Notes under the pieces: model-generated | Told to the model about the DNA's origin: nothing | Database searches by the model: none | Seen by the model: only the letters and a program-made list of their open reading frames with translations | From: Nitratireductor aquimarinus | GTDB taxonomy: Bacteria; Pseudomonadota; Alphaproteobacteria; Rhizobiales; Rhizobiaceae | Length of the DNA: 64,000 nt | Direction of reading: 5' to 3' | NCBI RefSeq assembly: GCF_046773475.1 | Contig: NZ_CP177239.1 | Coordinates: forward strand, 3,286,001 to 3,350,000 | Shown here: positions 8,123 through 16,920 of the stretch, piece by piece | How positions within the stretch are numbered: position 1 is the first letter of the stretch | How the letters are laid out: every line of letters starts with the position of its first letter | Translations under genes and position numbers: made by a program

Positions 8123-8398
8123 GTGAAACAGCATCGTATCGCGATTACCTACTGCACCCAGTGCCAATGGCTCCTGCGCGCCGCATGGCTCGCGCAGGAG
8201 CTTCTCTCCACTTTTTCCACAGAACTGTCGGAAGTCGCGCTGCGTCCGGGCACGGGCGGGGTGTTCGAGATCACGTGCAACGGCATCCTCATCTGGGAGC
8301 GCAAGCACGATGGCGGCTTTCCTGACGCCAAGGCGCTGAAGCAGCGTGTGCGCGACGTGATCGACCCCGAGCGCGATCTTGGCCACATAGACAAGTAG
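8123..8398 (+). CDS. SelT/SelW/SelH-family (Rdx) thioredoxin-like protein
   Basis: The 91-residue protein has the Rdx-family redox motif YCTQCQWLLRAAWLAQELL near residues 10-28. Cys replaces the selenocysteine found in some homologues (CxxC instead of CxxU). The downstream stretch GTGGVFEITCNGILIWERK is also typical. Family members form a thioredoxin-like fold; their partner is not known in bacteria. It follows yebC by 65 bases on the same strand and may be cotranscribed. Confidence 0.85.
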   Translation: MKQHRIAITYCTQCQWLLRAAWLAQELLSTFSTELSEVALRPGTGGVFEITCNGILIWERKHDGGFPDAKALKQRVRDVIDPERDLGHIDK

Positions 8399-8410
8399 GC
8401 AAGCAGACAA

Positions 8411-8437
8411 CAAAAAACCCGCCTTGATGAGACGGGT
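8411..8437 (-). terminator. Intrinsic terminator of rpmE
   Basis: Read on the minus strand, ACCCGTC and GGCGGGT pair around a short loop (one G-U pair) and are followed directly by six T residues (A-run at 8412-8417 on the plus strand). It lies about 90 bases after the rpmE stop. The plus strand can form GAGAC-GG-GTCTC in the same place, so it may act for both convergent genes. Confidence 0.7.
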
Positions 8438-8523
8438 CTCTGTAAAAACGCTTTTGCGTTCCGGTCGGCTCTGCCTCTCGGTGTCCGCAAATGCCGGATG
8501 ACGCCATCCGGCCGCAGGATACC

Positions 8524-8745
8524 TTAGATGCCGAGGCCCTGGTAACGCTGCTTGAAGCGGGAAACGCGGCCGCCGCGGTCCATCAGGGACTGCTGGTTGC
8601 CGGTCCATGCCGGGTGCGTGGACGGGTCGATGTCGAGCTGAAGGGTCTCGCCTTCCTTGCCCCAGGTGGAGCGCGTCTCGTACTCGGTGCCGTCCGTCAT
8701 GACGACCTTGATCATGTGGTAGTCGGGATGAATTTCGGCTTTCAT
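8524..8745 (-). CDS. rpmE: 50S ribosomal protein L31
   Basis: The 73-residue product starts MKAEIHPDYHMIKVVMTDG and has the L31 signature STHPAWTGNQQSLMDRGGRV. It contains no cysteine, so it is the zinc-independent (C-minus) form. L31 bridges the ribosomal subunits through protein-protein contacts. The start at 8745 is set by the conserved N terminus; in-frame upstream codons have no match. It diverges from the ABC exporter gene. Confidence 0.95.
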   Translation of the reverse strand: MKAEIHPDYHMIKVVMTDGTEYETRSTWGKEGETLQLDIDPSTHPAWTGNQQSLMDRGGRVSRFKQRYQGLGI

Positions 8746-8949
8746 CGTCTTGTCCTGAGTTCTGGCGGGATGGCAATCTGATCCGCACTTGCGGCAATTG
8801 CACCCATCTTGAAAACTTGAAGCCGCGGCCAAGGAAGGCTACGGCTTCGGAATTGGTTGGCGAGCTTATACATCAGGTACGACGACAAGACAAGGCTTGA
8901 GCGGCGCACATTTTGCCGCTCCCGAACGAGAATTGAGAAGGGGCAGGCG

Positions 8950-10767
8950 ATGGCGCGCAGGCAAAGGGCGTCCGAAGAGCGGGAACAGGCGGCGAAGCGG
9001 CGGTCGTTAAAGCCGCTCAAACGCCTCTTTCCCTATATCGGCCGCTATCGCGGTCTGGCGCTTGGCGCGGCCTTTTTCCTGGTGCTCGCAGCCATCGCGA
9101 CCCTCACGCTGCCGCTGGCCGTGCGCCGCATGATCGATCACGGGTTTTCCCATTCCGATTCCATCTTCATCGCGAATTACTTCTCGATGCTGGTGGTCAT
9201 CGCCGCAGTCCTCGCAGCCGCCTCGGCGGGGCGCTATTTCTTCGTCATCACGCTGGGCGAGCGTGTTGTCAGCGACCTGCGGCGCGATGTCTTCGATCAC
9301 GTCACGCGCCTTTCCCCCGGCTTCTTCGATACGGTCCAGTCCGGTGAAATCGTTTCGCGCATTTCGGCCGACGCCACGCAGGTCAAATCGGCTGTCGGGG
9401 CCACCATTTCCCAGGCGCTGCGCAACGTCATCATGGGGCTTGGCGCTGTCGGTATGATGGTCGTCACCAGCCCGCGTCTTTCCCTGCTCGTGGTGGCGGC
9501 CATCCCCGTCATCGTTCTGCCGCTGGTTGCGTTTGGCCGCTCGGTGCGCCGTCGCTCGCGTTTTGCGCAGGACACGCTGGCCGATGCCACCGCCTATGCG
9601 GGCGAGCAGATCGGCGCGGTGCGCACGCTTCAGGCCTTCACCGGCGAGAACGTGGTGCGCAAGAAATTCTCCGATGCCATCGAGACGGCGTTCTCTGCTG
9701 CACGCGCATCCATCTTCGCGCGGTCCTTCCTCACCTTCTTCGCCATCTTCATGACCTTCAGTTCGGTCGTGGCCGTTCTCTGGTTCGGCTCGCGGGCCGT
9801 TCTGTCCGGCGAGATGACGCCGGGCACGCTCGGTCAGTTCCTGCTCTACTCGGTTCTGGCAGCTGGCGCTCTCGGCGCCCTGTCAGAGGTCTGGGGCGAG
9901 CTTTCGCAGGCCGCCGGCGCTGCCGAGCGCATGAGCGAGCTCCTGTCGGAAGAGCCCGCCATCACCGCGCCCGCCAGCCCCGTAGCGCTGCCGCAGCCGG
10001 CGCGCGGCGAAGTGGCGTTCGACAATGTCTCCTTCGCCTATCCGACGCGGCCGGATCGCTCTGCGCTTCATGGATTGTCCTTCACCGTAAAACCGGGCGA
10101 GACCGTCGCCATTGTCGGTCCTTCGGGCGCGGGCAAAACCACCGTCTTCTCGCTGCTTCTGCGCTATTACGATCCCGATTCCGGGGCGGTGCGCGTCGAT
10201 GGTGTCGATGCGCGCGAGGCCGATCCGCTGGCGCTGCGCGGACGCATGGCCATCGTTCCGCAGGACGTGACGATCTTTGCCGCCAGCGCGGCCGAGAATA
10301 TCGCCTTTGGCCGTCCTGACGCCTCCCGCGCCGAGATCGAGGCTGCGGCCCGCGCCGCGCTTGCGCATGATTTCATCACCGATCTGGCGGAAGGCTACGA
10401 CACGCCGGTCGGCGAGCGCGGCGTCACCCTGTCGGGCGGTCAGCGGCAGCGCATGGCCATTGCGCGCGCGATCCTGCGCGATGCACCGATCCTGTTGCTC
10501 GACGAAGCCACCTCCGCCCTCGATTCGCAAAGCGAGACGCTGGTGCAGCAGGCGCTTGAGCACCTGATGAAGGGCCGCACCACGCTCGTCATCGCACATC
10601 GTCTCTCAACGGTTCTGAAAGCCGACCGCATTCTCGTCATGGAAGAGGGGCGCATCGTCGAGGAGGGCACACACGCCGCTCTCGTGGCAAAGGGCGGCAT
10701 CTATGCCGAACTCGCCAGCCTTCAGTTCCAGGCGGGCGCAGAGGCTCTCGGAGACGCTGCGGAATAG
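8950..10767 (+). CDS. ABC transporter, fused permease and ATPase (MsbA/LmrA type)
   Basis: The 605-residue half-transporter has an N-terminal membrane domain with about six helices, including RYFFVITLGERVVSDLRRDV, a segment conserved in lipid and drug exporters. A C-terminal nucleotide-binding domain follows: Walker A GPSGAGKTT at about 390, the signature LSGGQRQR at about 494, Walker B PILLLDEATSALD, and the H-loop IAHRLST. It should work as a homodimer exporting a lipid or drug. ATG 8950 has AAGGGG upstream. Upstream in-frame residues overlap the rpmE promoter region and do not match the family. Confidence 0.9.
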   Translation: MARRQRASEEREQAAKRRSLKPLKRLFPYIGRYRGLALGAAFFLVLAAIATLTLPLAVRRMIDHGFSHSDSIFIANYFSMLVVIAAVLAAASAGRYFFVITLGERVVSDLRRDVFDHVTRLSPGFFDTVQSGEIVSRISADATQVKSAVGATISQALRNVIMGLGAVGMMVVTSPRLSLLVVAAIPVIVLPLVAFGRSVRRRSRFAQDTLADATAYAGEQIGAVRTLQAFTGENVVRKKFSDAIETAFSAARASIFARSFLTFFAIFMTFSSVVAVLWFGSRAVLSGEMTPGTLGQFLLYSVLAAGALGALSEVWGELSQAAGAAERMSELLSEEPAITAPASPVALPQPARGEVAFDNVSFAYPTRPDRSALHGLSFTVKPGETVAIVGPSGAGKTTVFSLLLRYYDPDSGAVRVDGVDAREADPLALRGRMAIVPQDVTIFAASAAENIAFGRPDASRAEIEAAARAALAHDFITDLAEGYDTPVGERGVTLSGGQRQRMAIARAILRDAPILLLDEATSALDSQSETLVQQALEHLMKGRTTLVIAHRLSTVLKADRILVMEEGRIVEEGTHAALVAKGGIYAELASLQFQAGAEALGDAAE

Positions 10768-10788
10768 TCGCGGAGGGCGGGGTCGGCT

Positions 10789-11283
10789 CTACTTCTTGCC
10801 GACCTTGCCGCCGACCGCATCGATCCTGTCGATGTCGGCCAGCCCCCAGGGCATCTGCCTGTCGCGGAAAATGCGTTTGCCCAGCCTCGGGTAATCGCCC
10901 ACATCATGCGCAAGCCGCTCGCCAACGACGATGCAGCGCAGCATTTCATTTCCCGTGTTCTTGATTGAATGGGCCAGCCCGCCCTTTCTGTAGCCAATGA
11001 AGTCTCCGGGGCCGATTGCGTGCTCTTCATCGCCGATAAAGGCCGTGGCGGAACCCGCCAGCACGAACACGCATTCGTCTTCGTGGTAATGGCAGTGGTG
11101 TTCCGTCGTTTCATAGCCGGGCTCCACTTCGATGATGTGGAAGCCGAAGCCGCTCAGACCCGTGAGGTCGCCAAGAGACTTGTTCAGACGCTGCGCATTG
11201 GGGTTGAGAAAGTGGGTCTTCTTCAAACCCTCCATCTCGGCAATTTCGCTGCTTTTAACGAGATATGTCGTGCTCAAAACCAT
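10789..11283 (-). CDS. Cupin domain protein
   Basis: The protein from ATG 11283 (164 residues) has a single cupin barrel. The metal-binding motif 1 is ETTEHHCHYHEDECVFVLAG and motif 2 lies around GDFIGYRKGGLAHSIKNTG. An iron or other divalent metal would be held by the three His and one Glu. Cupins of this shape are often sugar-binding or dioxygenase-like; the sequence does not settle which. GGAGG sits close upstream of the start. It is convergent with the ABC exporter, 21 bases away. Confidence 0.82.
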   Translation of the reverse strand: MVLSTTYLVKSSEIAEMEGLKKTHFLNPNAQRLNKSLGDLTGLSGFGFHIIEVEPGYETTEHHCHYHEDECVFVLAGSATAFIGDEEHAIGPGDFIGYRKGGLAHSIKNTGNEMLRCIVVGERLAHDVGDYPRLGKRIFRDRQMPWGLADIDRIDAVGGKVGKK

Positions 11284-11599
11284 TCCCTCCAGAATTGCTT
11301 CGTAGAAACGGGCTGACCCTATTGCATCGGGCAAAGAAGTGGAAATCGGCTCCGGTGTCAGCCTGCTTCTGGAGAAGGGCATGGGTGCCCGGACATGCCG
11401 GGCATGGCGAAAGGCGGCATGTGCACCGTTCCATCGAGCGGCTGGCACGAGCCCCTTGCCAGCCATTCGATGCGAAGCCTGCACGTCGCTTTTCGTCATC
11501 CTCAAAGAGAGGACCCATGTTCGTTAAGAGCCTTTCGGGAAAGCCGAAACGCCCCGAATGGCTCTGTTGTCTGATGCCTGTACGCGTTGGAGACGACGC
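11284..11599. other. Intergenic stretch, no gene seen
   Basis: No reading frame here has coding character. It holds the cupin promoter region at its left end, a small hairpin TGCCCGG-ACATG-CCGGGCA at 11386-11404, and a larger hairpin at 11527-11565 listed separately. Confidence 0.6.
11527..11565 (-). terminator. Stem-loop after the nitroreductase gene
   Basis: AGAGCC and GGCTCT enclose a second stem TTCGGG/CCCGAA, giving a 12-bp interrupted helix 35 bases after the nitroreductase stop on the minus strand. There is no T tract, so it may only stabilise the 3' end. Confidence 0.4.
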
Positions 11600-12289
11600 T
11601 CAGATGAACGTGGCGATTTCCTCCAGCGGCTTCTTCTCCATTGCGTGTTCGGGAATGGTGGCGTCCTCCTTTGGATAGCCGACCACCATCAGGATATAGG
11701 GTTTGTCATGCGGGTCGCGACCGCACAGCTCGTTTAGAAAGCTCATCGGGTTCGGCGTGTGCGTAAGAGTTGCCAGACCTGCCTTGTGCAGGGCTGTAAT
11801 CAGAAAGCCGGTTGCGATGCTCACGGACTCTGGAACGTAGTAGTTCTTGCGCTTCACGCCATCGGCCGAGCGGCTGCGGCGTTCGCCGAAAACGCAGATG
11901 AGCCAGGGCGCTTCTTCCAGAAACGGCTTGCTTGCATCGGTGCCGAGCGGGGCCAGCGCATGAAGCCATTCTTCACCCGCGCGTCCTTCGTAAAACGCTT
12001 TCTCCTCGGCCTCCGCCGCCTCGCGGATCTGTTTCTTTACCGCCGGATCACCGATCACCGCGAAGTGCCAGGGCTGGTGGTTTGCGCCATTGGGCGCGGT
12101 GCCTGCTGCTTTGATGCAGGTTTCGATGATGTCGCGCGGCACGGGGCGGGTGGAGAAGTCGCGCACGGTGTGGCGTGTGCGGATCTCGTCATAGAAGGCC
12201 TGTGCGCGGGCCCGCATCTCCTCGACCGGAAGCTCCCTGTAATCGGGAAGTGGAACCGGACGGTATTCCTGTGTGGCCTTTTCGCTCAT
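11600..12289 (-). CDS. Nitroreductase family flavoprotein
   Basis: The 229-residue product has the FMN-binding nitroreductase pattern: IRTRHTVRDFSTRPVP near residue 35, then AGTAPNGANHQPWHFAVI, with the C-terminal KPYILMVVGYP. The lid segment EEKAFYEGRAGEEWL resembles the iodotyrosine-deiodinase-like branch, so reductive dehalogenation or quinone or enal reduction is possible. The start at 12289 (MSEKATQEYRPV) has GGAGGAG 8 bases upstream. It lies downstream of the GntR/FCD regulator gene on the same strand, with a perfect palindrome just before the start, so it is probably that regulator's target. Confidence 0.87.
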   Translation of the reverse strand: MSEKATQEYRPVPLPDYRELPVEEMRARAQAFYDEIRTRHTVRDFSTRPVPRDIIETCIKAAGTAPNGANHQPWHFAVIGDPAVKKQIREAAEAEEKAFYEGRAGEEWLHALAPLGTDASKPFLEEAPWLICVFGERRSRSADGVKRKNYYVPESVSIATGFLITALHKAGLATLTHTPNPMSFLNELCGRDPHDKPYILMVVGYPKEDATIPEHAMEKKPLEEIATFI

Positions 12290-12315
12290 GCGGACGTCTC
12301 CTCCATTTTGTCCGA

Positions 12316-12332
12316 TAAGATTGTCGGACAAT
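12316..12332. promoter_or_regulatory. Probable GntR/FCD operator
   Basis: AGATTGTCGGACAATCT is a perfect 17-base palindrome around a central G. It contains TTGTCGGACAA, which fits the TNGTN(0-3)ACNA pattern of FadR/FCD-subfamily operators. A further half-site TTGTCCGA occurs at 12306-12313. The site is between the FCD gene and the nitroreductase start, 27 bases before the latter. Confidence 0.65.
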
Positions 12333-12353
12333 CTAGATGGGCTGGTTCCGGCG

Positions 12354-13067
12354 TCAAGCCTTGGCGTTGCGCTGGTTGCCCTTTGCTTTGCTTTTTGCGG
12401 GCGCTGGCGGTGCGGCGAAATGATCGTCAGGCAGCGACTGGATGAGCTGCCGCGCATTCTCCACATGATCGAGCATCGCAGCTTCCGCGCCTGCCGTGTC
12501 ATCGGCCACCACGCAATCCGTCAGCTGCCTGTGCTGCCGGTTGGTGTCGAACACATCACGCCGGTCCACCAGCACGCGAAACTGCAACCAGTAGAGCGAG
12601 TTGGAAAGCCGCGTCAGCGTCTCGTTCAGAAGGGGATTGTCCGCTGTCTCGCGAAACAGCCGGTGGAAACGGGCGTTGAGTTCGGAGAACCGGTTCATGT
12701 CGCCCTGTTCGGCTGCGGTATCCAGATCCGCCTGCAGCGCGACAAGCGTTTCGGGTACTTGGTGAAGCACTGGCAGGGCGAGCTTCACCGCCAGCGTTTC
12801 CAGCGCCCCGCGCACCTGGAAGAGGTTATCCACCTCGTTGCGCGAGAGCTGGCGCACCATCACGCCGCGATGCGGTTCCGCCGTCAAAAGCCCGTCTGCC
12901 GTCAGGCGTCGAAAGGCTTCCCGCACCGAGGAGCGCGAAACGCCCAGCCGGCTGGTGAAGGCGTTCTCCGTCAGTCTCTGGCCTGGCGCCAGCCGCCCGT
13001 CGCGCACGGCTTCCGTCAGCGCGTCGGCCACGGTCTCTACAGTGGATCGGGAATCGGTTTCTTCCAT
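12354..13067 (-). CDS. GntR family transcriptional regulator, FCD (FadR) subfamily
   Basis: The protein (237 residues from ATG 13067) has an N-terminal winged helix with SRLGVSRSSVREAFRRL as the recognition helix region. An all-helical FCD effector domain follows, with the metal-ligand pattern ELNARFHRLFRE and a later HRQL segment. It probably binds a carboxylate-type ligand. The extension to an in-frame GTG at 13115 is less likely. The C terminus is lysine- and alanine-rich (PAPAKSKAKGNQ). It likely controls the adjacent nitroreductase through the palindrome at 12316-12332. Confidence 0.88.
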   Translation of the reverse strand: MEETDSRSTVETVADALTEAVRDGRLAPGQRLTENAFTSRLGVSRSSVREAFRRLTADGLLTAEPHRGVMVRQLSRNEVDNLFQVRGALETLAVKLALPVLHQVPETLVALQADLDTAAEQGDMNRFSELNARFHRLFRETADNPLLNETLTRLSNSLYWLQFRVLVDRRDVFDTNRQHRQLTDCVVADDTAGAEAAMLDHVENARQLIQSLPDDHFAAPPAPAKSKAKGNQRNAKA

Positions 13068-13150
13068 GTCCGTCAGAGTGTGCGCAGGCAATGGTCCTGA
13101 CAAGCCCGACCTCACCGGTTCGTTTTCAAGACAGGACCGAACCTTTGGCG

Positions 13151-14635
13151 CTATTGGCCGTAGCGCGCTTCCAGATGCTTCTTGAAATGCGCGGCATTGA
13201 GCGACTCGCCGGTGGCCCGTTCGATCAGCTCCGGGGTCGACCAGCGCGAGCCCTGCGACCAGATCCGTTCACGCCGCCAGTCGTTCACCGCATCGAACTG
13301 GCCCTTGGCGAACTGCGCGTTCACGTCCGGGATATCCTTCTCGATGGCCGACCATTGCTGCGCCGCGATCATCGCGCCGAGCGTGTAGGAGGGGAAATAG
13401 CCGAAGGCGGCGGATGGCCAGTGCACGTCCTGCATCGGGCCGTCCTGCGGCGTGTCGATGGTCGACAGGCCCAGATAGGCCTTCATCTTCGCGTCCCAGG
13501 CTTCCGGCAGGTCGGCGGCTTCCAGCTTGCCGGCGATCAGGTCCTGCTCCAGCTCGAAACGCAGGATCACGTGCAGCGGATAGGTCACCTCGTCGGCATC
13601 GACGCGGATCAGCCCGCGCTCCACATGGTGCACATGGGGCAGGATCTCGTCCATCGACCAGTCTTCGCCCAGATGCTTCGCCACCACCGGCAGCGCCCAT
13701 TCCCAGAAGGCGGGGTTGCGGCCGATCTGCTTTTCAACGAACAGGCTCTGGCTTTCATGCATTGCCATGCCGCGCGCCTTGCCAAGCGGCCAGTGCGCCC
13801 AGGCCTGCGGCAGGTTCTGTTCATAGAGCGCGTGGCCGGTCTCGTGCAGAATGCCCATCAGCGAAGAGAGAAACTCGTCCGAACGGTAGCGCGTGGTGAT
13901 CCGCACATCGGTCGGAACGCCGCCGCAGAACGGGTGATGCGAGACCGACAGGCTGCCGCGCGTCAGGTCGAAACCGACCGCCGCCATCATGGCGAGACCA
14001 AGCTCGCGCTGCTTCTCGACGGCGTAGTGTCCGGAGAGCGGGCGCAGGGGATTTTGCGCGCGTTTCGTTCTCTGGATTTCCAGCGCATTTGGCACGAAAT
14101 CCACCAGAAACGATTTCAAATCCTCGAAAACGGGGGCGATTTCCGCCGTTCTGTTTCCGGGGTCGAATTGCTCCATCAGAGCATCATAGGGCGCAAGGCC
14201 AAGCGCCTCGGCGCGCATCTGCGCCTCCTCCCGCGCCAGCTCGATAACCCCTTCCAGCGCCGGCAGAAAACCCGCCCAGTCGCCCTTGCCACGGGCCTCG
14301 CGCCACAGCTGTTCGCAGCGCATGCGGGTGCGCGTCTGGCGCTCCACGAAATCGGCCGGGAGGCAGGTCAGGTTGACGTAATTTCGGCGAAATTCGGAAA
14401 TTGCCGCTTTTTGCTCTGCGTTCAGGTCTTCCTGTTCGGCGGCGTCGATCCAGTCGGCAATCTCGGGTGCTGCGGCCTGACGGTGGGCCATGCCGGCAAG
14501 GGCAGACATGGCTTCGGCGCGGGCCTCGCCGCCACCGGGCGCCATATGCGTCGCCTCATCCGCACCGAGGATCGCCAGCGCGTGATTGAGCGCTTCGATC
14601 CTGTGGCCGAGTTCATCGAGTTTCTGAAAGGACAT
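13151..14635 (-). CDS. M32 family carboxypeptidase
   Basis: The 494-residue protein carries the M32 (Taq carboxypeptidase) zinc motif HETGH at 264-268, with Glu in MHESQS at about 294 as third ligand. Other family marks are HHPFCGGVPTDVRITTRY and GLIRVDADEVTYPLHVILRF. It removes C-terminal residues from peptides in the cytoplasm, usually with broad specificity except before proline. Length is normal. It is preceded by the MotA/MotB-like pair on the same strand, with about 100 bases between. Confidence 0.95.
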   Translation of the reverse strand: MSFQKLDELGHRIEALNHALAILGADEATHMAPGGGEARAEAMSALAGMAHRQAAAPEIADWIDAAEQEDLNAEQKAAISEFRRNYVNLTCLPADFVERQTRTRMRCEQLWREARGKGDWAGFLPALEGVIELAREEAQMRAEALGLAPYDALMEQFDPGNRTAEIAPVFEDLKSFLVDFVPNALEIQRTKRAQNPLRPLSGHYAVEKQRELGLAMMAAVGFDLTRGSLSVSHHPFCGGVPTDVRITTRYRSDEFLSSLMGILHETGHALYEQNLPQAWAHWPLGKARGMAMHESQSLFVEKQIGRNPAFWEWALPVVAKHLGEDWSMDEILPHVHHVERGLIRVDADEVTYPLHVILRFELEQDLIAGKLEAADLPEAWDAKMKAYLGLSTIDTPQDGPMQDVHWPSAAFGYFPSYTLGAMIAAQQWSAIEKDIPDVNAQFAKGQFDAVNDWRRERIWSQGSRWSTPELIERATGESLNAAHFKKHLEARYGQ

Positions 14636-14738
14636 GGAACACCTCGTCGGGGCATTGGGAGGAACGACGCCCGCAGATGCAGGCGTCGATTGTTTGAAGG
14701 AGGGGACACGAAGCCGGGCGGCTTCGCAAGCCGTGTCG

Positions 14739-15770
14739 TCAGCGCTCGGTGAGCTTCAGCTCAATGCGGCGATTGCGGGCACGCGCTTCCCGCGTGTCTT
14801 CCGTGTCGAGCGGCTGATACTCGCCGAAACCGGCCGCAACGAGCCGGTTGGCGGGGACGCCGTTCTCGATCAGAAACTTGACGACCGCCGTGGCGCGGGC
14901 CGTGGAAAGCTCCCAGTTGTCGCGGAAGCGACCGGTGCCCGAAAGCGGCACGTCATCCGTATGGCCGTCGACGCGCAGAACCCAGTTGATCTCCGGCGGG
15001 ATCTCTTTTTGCAGTTCGAGAATGGCGTCGGCAAGCTTGCGCATCTCGTCCTGCCCGTTCGGATTGATCTCCGTCGCACCCGACGGGAACAGAACCTCGG
15101 ACTGGAAGACGAAACGGTCGCCGACAATGCGGATGTTTTCGCGGTCGGAGAGGATTTCGCGCAACCGGCCGAAGAAATCCGAGCGATAGCGGTTCAGTTC
15201 CTGCACGCGCTGCGCCAGCGCCACGTTCAGGCGGCGGCCAAGATCGGCGATCTTGGTGCGGGACTCCCGGTCGCGCGCTTCGGAAACCTCAAGCGCGGCT
15301 TCCAGCGCGCCGATCTGCTTGCGCAGCGCCGAAATCTGCTGGTTGAGCAGCTCCACCTGCGAAAGCGCCCGCTGGCTGACCAGGCGCTCCTCGTCGAGCG
15401 CGCCCGAAAGCTCGCCAATGCGGGCTTCCGCCTGCTCGCTCTGGCCGCTGCCACTGGCCAGCAGCGTTTCCAGCCGGGAACGGTCGGCGCGGATGTCTTC
15501 CAGCGAGGCGCGCAGGCTGGCAATGGTGTCCTCGGCGTCCTGGCTGTTGGCCTGTTCGAGCGCCAGAAGCTGCGTCAGCTCGTTGATCTGGGCATTGAGC
15601 CGGTCGAGCACGGCGTCCTTGCCGGTGATCTCCTGGCTCAGAAAATACTGCGCCAGCACGAAGACCGAGAGCAGGAACATGATGGCGAGCAGAAGCGTCG
15701 CCATGGCGTCCACGAAACCCGGCCAGTAGTCGACGTGGCGGTCGTTGCGGCGTCCACGGGCAAGCGCCAT
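14739..15770 (-). CDS. OmpA/MotB-like peptidoglycan-binding membrane protein
   Basis: The 343-residue protein has one N-terminal membrane helix with a conserved acidic residue (YWPGFVDAMATLLLAIMFLL, Asp 21), like the proton-carrying Asp of MotB. A long coiled-coil stretch follows (about 45-195), and a C-terminal OmpA-like domain holds VDGHTDDVPLSGTG, NWELSTARA and EARARNRRIELKL for peptidoglycan binding. It is encoded one base after the MotA/ExbB-like gene, so the two should form a proton-driven envelope complex. No flagellar gene is nearby. Its function in Rhizobiales is unestablished. Confidence 0.85.
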   Translation of the reverse strand: MALARGRRNDRHVDYWPGFVDAMATLLLAIMFLLSVFVLAQYFLSQEITGKDAVLDRLNAQINELTQLLALEQANSQDAEDTIASLRASLEDIRADRSRLETLLASGSGQSEQAEARIGELSGALDEERLVSQRALSQVELLNQQISALRKQIGALEAALEVSEARDRESRTKIADLGRRLNVALAQRVQELNRYRSDFFGRLREILSDRENIRIVGDRFVFQSEVLFPSGATEINPNGQDEMRKLADAILELQKEIPPEINWVLRVDGHTDDVPLSGTGRFRDNWELSTARATAVVKFLIENGVPANRLVAAGFGEYQPLDTEDTREARARNRRIELKLTER

Positions 15771-15771
15771 G

Positions 15772-16782
15772 TCAGCTGTCCCGCTTCTTCAGCGTCGTCG
15801 CCAGCTTTTCAAGTGTGGCGCGCATGGCGCGCTGCTCTTCCGCCTGGGATTCCACCCAGTCGCGCATCATCTGCTGTTCACTGCGCATGTTCTTCACAAG
15901 ACCGGAAATGCCCTCGGCCAGATTGGCCATGGAGGCCGCAAGGCGCGGATTGGAGGTTCCATCCTCCTGAACCGCGCGCAGCTTGTCGGCCAGCTGCTGC
16001 ATTTCGCTGGACGCGCCGCTGCGGCTGTCTGCGATGTCGGAGCCAAGGTCGGTGACGGACGAAAGCCAGTTTTCCAGCTCGGTATAGAAACGGTTCTGCG
16101 CGCGGCCCGCCTGAAGGTCGAGGAAGCCCAGGATCAGCGAGCCTGAAAGACCGAACAGCGAGGAGGAGAACGCCGTGCCCATGCCTTCCAGCGGGGCTGA
16201 CAGGCCGGATTTCAACGCGTCGAGAATGTCGTTGGCATTGCCCGATGCGGGGTCGAGCGACTGGATGGTGTCACCGATGGACCCGATGGTCTGCAACAGG
16301 CCCCAGAACGTGCCGAGCAGGCCGAGAAAGACCAGAAGGCCGATCAGGTAGCGCGAAATGTCGCGGCTCTCGTCGAGGCGGGTGGCGATGGAATCGAGGA
16401 TCGAGCGCATGGAGCTGGTCGACAGCGCCATCGAAGAGGCCCGGCTCAAAAGCGCCTTCATCGGTGCGAGAAGGACCGGATCGGCCGCATCCGTGCCGGC
16501 GCGGAAGGAATTGACCCACCGTACCTCGCGGAACAGGCGGATCACCTGCATGAAAGCGAGCAGGATGCCGATCAGCAGAACGCCGAGAATGAGCCCGTTC
16601 AGCCCCGGATTGGTCTGAAAGGCGGAAGCGATCTGCCGGTAAAGGATTGCCGCAACGAAGCCGGCAATCGCCAGAAACACCAGCATGGAAAAGAGGAAGA
16701 CTTGGGGGCTCGACAAGGTGTGCGGGTCGTAATCGAGCCCGTAGGATGGTTCGTCGTCCCCACGCGATTTCAGCAAGGCCAT
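15772..16782 (-). CDS. MotA/TolQ/ExbB-like proton channel protein
   Basis: The protein (336 residues from ATG 16782) has two N-terminal membrane helices (about 28-50 and 62-82). The MotA/TolQ/ExbB core follows: LIGLLVFLGLLGTFWGLLQT and GMGTAFSSSLFGLSGSLILG, the two channel helices. The C-terminal part is a predicted cytoplasmic helix bundle. It immediately precedes the MotB-like gene and would supply the stator ring around it. Upstream in-frame residues to 16923 lack any match, and GAGGAG lies just before ATG 16782. Its length and the extra helices set it apart from classical MotA. Confidence 0.83.
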   Translation of the reverse strand: MALLKSRGDDEPSYGLDYDPHTLSSPQVFLFSMLVFLAIAGFVAAILYRQIASAFQTNPGLNGLILGVLLIGILLAFMQVIRLFREVRWVNSFRAGTDAADPVLLAPMKALLSRASSMALSTSSMRSILDSIATRLDESRDISRYLIGLLVFLGLLGTFWGLLQTIGSIGDTIQSLDPASGNANDILDALKSGLSAPLEGMGTAFSSSLFGLSGSLILGFLDLQAGRAQNRFYTELENWLSSVTDLGSDIADSRSGASSEMQQLADKLRAVQEDGTSNPRLAASMANLAEGISGLVKNMRSEQQMMRDWVESQAEEQRAMRATLEKLATTLKKRDS

Positions 16783-16920
16783 CTGCTCCTCGTGTCCACT
16801 GCGCCGCAGAACCAGTATTGATTCCTGTATGGCGCAGGATTCTAATCGTAAATATGACGAAATTGAAAGCCGCAGACAGTATCCGGTTATGAGCGCATCA
16901 GCTTTTTGATGTCGCAACGA

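Noticed and set aside
11255..11678. Small frames on both strands between the cupin and nitroreductase genes
   Set aside because: They overlap each other and the nitroreductase end, with no ribosome site or domain.
14739..16782. MotA/MotB-like pair as ZorAB of a Zorya phage-defence system
   Set aside because: No zorC, zorD or zorE gene is adjacent; neighbours are housekeeping genes.
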